Source: Oscillospiraceae bacterium (GTDB taxonomy: Bacteria; Bacillota; Clostridia; Oscillospirales; Acutalibacteraceae). Taken from it: 12,804 bases of DNA. This document shows, in pieces, positions 12,607 to 12,804 of this stretch. Each line of letters opens with the position of its first letter. Position 1 is the stretch's first letter. The position numbers and the translations under genes are program-made. The DNA lies in assembly GCA_902761265.1 (NCBI GenBank), contig CACWJV010000036.1, positions 1 to 12,804 of the forward strand, read 5' to 3'. Below the pieces are notes generated by a model. The model saw nothing but the letters and a program-made list of their open reading frames with translations, did no database searches and was not told where the DNA came from.

Positions 12607-12759
12607 CTTGGCTTCCCCGTTTACGGGGGAGCTGGCATCGCCGCCAGGCGATGACTGAGGAGGCGGCCGCCCGCCTATGCATTCTTTCCGCGCCAAGTCG
12701 ATCGGCCCCTTCCGTCAGCCCTTCGGGCTGCCACCTTCCCCGCCGGCGGGGAAGGCAAG
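12607..12759. repeat. MITE-like interspersed element, copy 3
   Basis: Terminal inverted repeats of about 31 bp bound the element. The left end (from 12607) has cttggcttcccc, a short loop, ggggagctggca; the right end read inward has cttgccttcccc, gccggc, ggggaaggtggca. Each end is itself a hairpin (cccc with gggg). Internal hairpins are present, for example agccc-ttc-gggct at 12717-12729. No transposase or coding frame is seen. It belongs to the same family as the copies at 1376-1551 and 1640-1730. The gacggatgagg motif is not clearly kept; gacggaag, seen on the minus strand just inside the right end, may be its remnant. Confidence 0.72.
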
Positions 12760-12804
12760 AGGGCTTCGGATTTGATCTTGCTGTCCAAAAAACCACCCCC
12801 TTGT

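Larger units (their letters stand above)
12388..12804. other. Gene-free repeat mosaic at the right edge
   Basis: About 415 bases without a supported gene. From left to right it holds the palindrome at 12402-12414, the heptamer arrays, a stretch with gc-rich inverted pieces (12510-12606, for example gcgcc-gta-ggcgc at about 12584-12597), the hairpin-ended element, and an unassigned AT-richer tail (12760-12804). Confidence 0.7.

Noticed and set aside
12214..12796. Longer minus-strand frames (160 and 132 codons) starting in the right-edge repeats
   Set aside because: Their upstream parts translate the heptamer arrays (MHYALCTMHCA-like) and the MITE-like element; only the part from 12387, with its own ribosome site, is kept.

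Overview
The window looks like a chromosomal segment of a moderately GC-rich Bacillota, most likely a gut-type Clostridia (Oscillospirales-like). This is inferred from the gene set: RecD2, MecA, a SigH-like sigma factor, a CarD-type regulator, MnmA, a divergent MreB and a DUF4015-type protein. Further support comes from purine-rich Shine-Dalgarno sites, textbook sigma-A promoters, and intergenic repeats of the ggggaaggtggc / gacggatgaggtgg kind that I recall as common in such genomes. No species can be named from the sequence alone. Most of the window is housekeeping; I see no CRISPR array, toxin-antitoxin, defence or biosynthetic system.

Layout. (1) 2-1057, plus strand: the C-terminal two thirds of a type B carboxylesterase, closed by a terminator. 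(2) 1110-1941: a gene-free, repeat-rich interval with 11-bp tandem repeats around a small terminator, two copies of a MITE-like hairpin element, a GC-rich hairpin and three abutting arrays of 7-bp repeats. (3) 1942-3844, plus strand: an AI-2E family membrane protein and ribulose-phosphate 3-epimerase, transcribed together. (4) 3815-4354, minus: MecA, convergent with and overlapping rpe, and divergent from a membrane-anchored DUF4015-type protein (4458-5678, plus), which ends at a bidirectional terminator. (5) 5806-12004, minus strand, listed in transcription order: recD2, an mreB-like gene, a CarD-family gene, mnmA, a SigH-like sigma factor and a double zinc-ribbon protein. The first five have recognisable promoters of their own. 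(6) 11990-12387: a small orphan membrane-protein gene and a fragment resembling a phage tail tape-measure protein, whose end carries the recD2 promoter. (7) 12388-12804: a second repeat mosaic.

The genes cover genome maintenance (RecD2), transcription (sigma factor, CarD), proteolysis control (MecA), tRNA modification (MnmA), the pentose phosphate pathway (Rpe) and the cell envelope (MreB-like, DUF4015-type, AI-2E). They do not form one obvious pathway; most are small independent units.

The most unusual structure is intergenic. The mosaics at 1376-1911 and 12422-12759 have the same order of parts (hairpin element, then GTGCAC-type heptamers, then CCCT-type heptamers) in opposite orientations, about 10 kb apart, each ending just upstream of a gene. 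Other points worth a second look are the MreB-like protein lacking the catalytic glutamate of the EEP motif, a consensus promoter built into the recD2 stop codon, and the phage-like fragment upstream of recD2.
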